A stretch of 64,000 nt of DNA from Bacillus infantis (GTDB lineage: Bacteria > Bacillota > Bacilli > Bacillales > Cytobacillaceae), in NCBI RefSeq assembly GCF_020171945.1, contig NZ_JAIVAP010000001.1:682001-746000 (forward strand). Reading direction: 5' to 3'. Under the pieces are notes generated by a model. It worked only from the letters and a program-made list of their open reading frames with translations, did not search any database and was not told the origin of the DNA. A program made the position numbers and the translations under genes. Positions 61,865 through 64,000 of this stretch are shown one piece after another (the stretch's first letter is position 1; each line of letters opens with the position of its first letter).

Positions 61865-62346
61865 GGATACATGACTCCGTCGTTTTGCACTAAGTTATGT
61901 ATCACACATTCTTCCTTGGATACATGACTGCTCCCTTTTTATCCCACTCATGTATCCCGCACTCCTCCCGGGATACATAACTGCTCCTTTTTCGACCCAC
62001 TCATGTATCCCGCACTCTTCCTCGGATACATGACTGCTCCTTTTTCGACCCACTCATGTATCCCGCACTCCCCCCGGGATACATGACTGCTCCTTTTTCG
62101 ACCCACTCATGTATCCCGCACTCCTCCCGGGATACATGACTGCTCCTTTTTCATCTCACTCATGTATCACGCACTCTTCCTCGGATACATGACTGCTCCT
62201 TTTTCGACCCACTCATGTATCCCGCACTCTTCCTCGGATACATGACTGCTCCTTTTTCGACCCACTCATGTATCCCGAACTCCCCCTGGGATATATGACT
62301 CCGCCTATTTATCCTCACTCATATATCCCGCACTCCCACAGATACA
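61865..62346. repeat. 53-bp tandem array, about nine units
   Basis: GGATACAT recurs at 61865, 61918, 61971, 62024, 62077, 62130, 62183, 62236 and 62289 (last as GGATATAT), exactly 53 bases apart, with a degraded copy near 62342. Each unit has GGATACATGACTGCTCC, a TTTTTCGACCCACT block and CATGTATCCCGCACTC. Inverted GGATACAT/ATGTATCC pairs alternate across it. The period is not a multiple of three, so it is non-coding. The flanks (61690-61860) hold nothing recognisable. Confidence 0.85.
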
Positions 62347-62390
62347 AACCAGGCCAAATTCCAGCCTGATCTGCTAGACATTCAAAGGAA

Positions 62391-63344
62391 TTACAATTTA
62401 AAAACTGTTGGCTGCCCGCCGGGACTCTTAGTATTGCCGCGATTCGTATATCTCGCAGACTTCCCTCTCCCTTTGAAATCATAATGTTTCTTGAGCACGC
62501 GCTGAATGGTCCTCCTATCCTTAATAATCCTGCACCAATCGAGCAGCAGGGGAGTAGTTATAGCCGTCCCGGCAAACAGCAGCTTAATTTCCTCAACCGC
62601 CCCAATTACTGCATCCTCAAGAGTTTGCCTCTCCCCGCAGATTGCGCAAAGCAAAAATGAATGCTGAATTTGTTGATAGAATCCCCTGCAATGTGGACAT
62701 ATTAAGCCTTTTTGCAGTTTTTCATAGGGGTAATAATAGTTTCTCGGAAAAGGGTCTTCCTTCATATGAAGGGATACAAGCTTTTTGGCTAAATTTGAAT
62801 GTGATTGTTTTATAGGGGAGTTTTGGTTCAGCAATTTTTCCCGAAAACGCGGCATTTGACCGGGTAGGATGATGGGGAGATTCTTTGGGGCCTGGAAGAG
62901 GCAGAATTCTGGATTTACAAAGATCAAATTTGCTTCGATTCTAACCTCAAATCCATGTTCCTTCAAAAGCTGTCTCATAAGGTTTTCTGTGCGCTTCAGC
63001 TGAAGGATCGGATTCTTTATTTCATTGCCGGAAAAAGTGTACCAGGCATCACCCTGAATATAAAAGTCGCCCTGGTAGTTTTTAATTTCAAACAGGTAAA
63101 GGGTTGTGCCTGAAAAAATTAAAGAGTCAACTTGAAAAATCGTACCTTGATGGGAAAGCAAGAGATCATTTAAAATATGCCTATCGTTATCAATGGTATT
63201 AACCCACTGGTCAAACTCCTCTTCTCCCTTCCAGCCCTTCAGCAATATATCAAGCTGTTTTACGTCCGGGGCAGCAAGCTGGACCCTGGCGCCAAGAGAT
63301 TTCAAAATCCTCAATTCAGTTGATTCCACACGCTCTTTTCTCAA
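62391..63344 (-). CDS. NERD domain protein with zinc ribbon
   Basis: A 317-residue protein. The NERD nuclease-like domain (about 40-145) shows IDNDRHILNDLLLSHQGTIF, then VDSLIFSGTTLYLFEIKNYQ, the D...E-x-K pattern of PD-(D/E)XK-like folds. A CPHC...CAIC zinc ribbon lies at about 216-236. The C-terminal DRRTIQRVLKKHYDFKGRGK is basic and may form an HTH. NERD proteins are often linked to DNA processing, but most are uncharacterised. The start is TTG with GGAGGAGG upstream. Confidence 0.8.
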   Translation of the reverse strand: MRKERVESTELRILKSLGARVQLAAPDVKQLDILLKGWKGEEEFDQWVNTIDNDRHILNDLLLSHQGTIFQVDSLIFSGTTLYLFEIKNYQGDFYIQGDAWYTFSGNEIKNPILQLKRTENLMRQLLKEHGFEVRIEANLIFVNPEFCLFQAPKNLPIILPGQMPRFREKLLNQNSPIKQSHSNLAKKLVSLHMKEDPFPRNYYYPYEKLQKGLICPHCRGFYQQIQHSFLLCAICGERQTLEDAVIGAVEEIKLLFAGTAITTPLLLDWCRIIKDRRTIQRVLKKHYDFKGRGKSARYTNRGNTKSPGGQPTVFKL

Positions 63345-63404
63345 ATATGTCCTCCTCCTTCCCCTACCATTTTATTACAGACACACTTTAAAAAAAGCAA
63401 TAAA

Positions 63405-63460
63405 AAACACCAGGCCGCTACTGCGGAAAGAGCAGCAGCAGCCCGGCGGCGGCCGGTGTT
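63405..63460 (-). terminator. Long hairpin at the 3' end of the TauE/SafE gene
   Basis: AACACC and GGCCGC pair with GCGGCC and GGTGTT across the stop codon, and a T-rich tract follows on the minus strand. Confidence 0.4.
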
Positions 63461-64000
63461 AATATCATTGAGGCCTTCAGTACATTTTTGGGAGCATAGC
63501 CTGTGAATTTTGCACCGATATAAGCGCCTGTCATGGTGCCGAGAAGCACTTGCAGAAGCAGCAGATAGTCGAGATAGCCTTCAGTCTGATACCCGAGGCC
63601 TCCTCCTGCCGCAATAGGCAGTATAACAAGCATAGTTGTGCCTATCGACTGTCTGATTGTGAGGCCGAGCATGATCAGTAAACCAAGCTGGATGAATGGT
63701 GTGGATCCAATCCCGAATGTTCCCGATAATACGCCGGTTATAAGACCAAGGATGATAGCTTTTCCCGCCAGCTGAAAGGACAGCTTGTCTCTCCGGGCTT
63801 CCTGGTCAGTGAGATTCCTTGATATGTACAATCTGACCATTAGCAGGATAGAGGACAGGAACAGCATGCCTGCGGTCAGCCAGTGGAGCGATTCTGTCGG
63901 GATCCCGGCAGCAAGCTGCGATCCCCCGTAAGCACCAAATGCACCGGCTATCCCGGTCACGAGCCCCGCCTTAACAGCCATATTTCCTTCCCTGTAATGG
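63418..64000 (-). CDS. TauE/SafE sulfite exporter family protein, partial
   Basis: A membrane protein whose N-terminus lies beyond the window edge. The frame stays open to base 64000 (HYREGN precedes an internal ATG), so that ATG is not the start. The visible C-terminal 193 residues have five helices, with GVLSGTFGIGSTPFIQLGLL and QSIGTTMLVILPIAAGGGLG, the second repeat of the TauE/SafE fold. The substrate may be an organosulfur anion. It lies downstream of unseen genes. Confidence 0.85.
   Translation of the reverse strand, partial: HYREGNMAVKAGLVTGIAGAFGAYGGSQLAAGIPTESLHWLTAGMLFLSSILLMVRLYISRNLTDQEARRDKLSFQLAGKAIILGLITGVLSGTFGIGSTPFIQLGLLIMLGLTIRQSIGTTMLVILPIAAGGGLGYQTEGYLDYLLLLQVLLGTMTGAYIGAKFTGYAPKNVLKASMILTPAAAGLLLLFPQ

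Noticed and set aside
61865-62346. CRISPR array candidate
   Set aside because: The whole 53-bp unit is conserved, so there are no unique spacers, and no cas genes are nearby. It is a simple tandem repeat.

Overview
The window comes from the chromosome of a spore-forming member of the Bacillaceae (Bacillus sensu lato). The evidence is convergent: three GerPA/GerPF-type spore proteins and a GerPC-like protein, a SigH-type sporulation sigma factor, a KinB-like sporulation kinase, ComK, a CwlO-type autolysin, a SigB-type general stress gene, strong AGGAGG ribosome binding sites, frequent TTG and GTG starts, and low-to-moderate GC. No rRNA, tRNA, prophage or CRISPR array was seen. About 80 percent of the genes lie on the minus strand.

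Layout. 1-4.1 kb: small YozQ-like protein, GNAT enzyme, an ECF sigma/anti-sigma pair with a probable ECF-type promoter, a GIY-YIG protein and a lipoprotein. 4.1-8.4 kb: malate synthase G, then a HIT / PP2C-like / acidic-protein operon. 8.6-12.1 kb: an ABC exporter with an ECF-like promoter and a KinB-like kinase. 12.5-20.5 kb: AI-2E-type permease, HTH-PAS regulator, RsbR-like STAS protein, SigB-dependent yflT, SigH-like sigma factor, PhzF enzyme, M3-type peptidase, orphan ModB. 20.7-25.3 kb: a spore-related cluster of three GerPA/PF-like genes, an Hsp20 protein and a GerPC-like coiled-coil protein. A gene inside this cluster encodes an XRE-type helix-turn-helix fused to a degenerate F1-ATPase beta subunit, and I consider it the most unusual object in the window. 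25.3-33.8 kb: GNAT, DUF402, MFS/ArsR pair, secreted lipase-like hydrolase, VOC protein, SRPBCC pseudogene, AraC regulator, CNNM/CBS transporter. 34-43.8 kb: chemoreceptor with a SigD-type promoter, cwlO, a 49-residue microprotein, SAM hydrolase, comK, SMR pump, M32 carboxypeptidase, D-2-hydroxyacid dehydrogenase. 43.9-50 kb: AraR-controlled arabinofuranosidase, a decayed IS605-type end, PlsY-like protein, and S9 and M20 peptidases. 50-53.4 kb: copper efflux operon csoR-copZ-copA plus a 40-residue membrane peptide. 53.4-57.4 kb: ATP-grasp protein, an AEC transporter broken by an in-frame TAG, HesB-like protein, OYE oxidoreductase and ABM monooxygenase. 57.5-61.7 kb: structured dispersed repeats, then the MurNAc operon murQ-murP-mupG with a cre site. 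61.8-64 kb: a 53-bp tandem array, a NERD protein and a TauE/SafE exporter cut by the window edge.

How genes work together. MurQ, MurP and MupG form a cell-wall MurNAc recovery route. CsoR senses Cu(I) and controls CopZ/CopA at two separate operators. The RsbR-like protein sits next to a SigB target. The GerP-like, Hsp20 and GerPC-like genes look like a coat-permeability module, with the HTH/F1-beta protein as a possible local regulator that may bind palindromes in its own promoter.

All functional calls come from reading motifs and remembered family sequences; no search was run.
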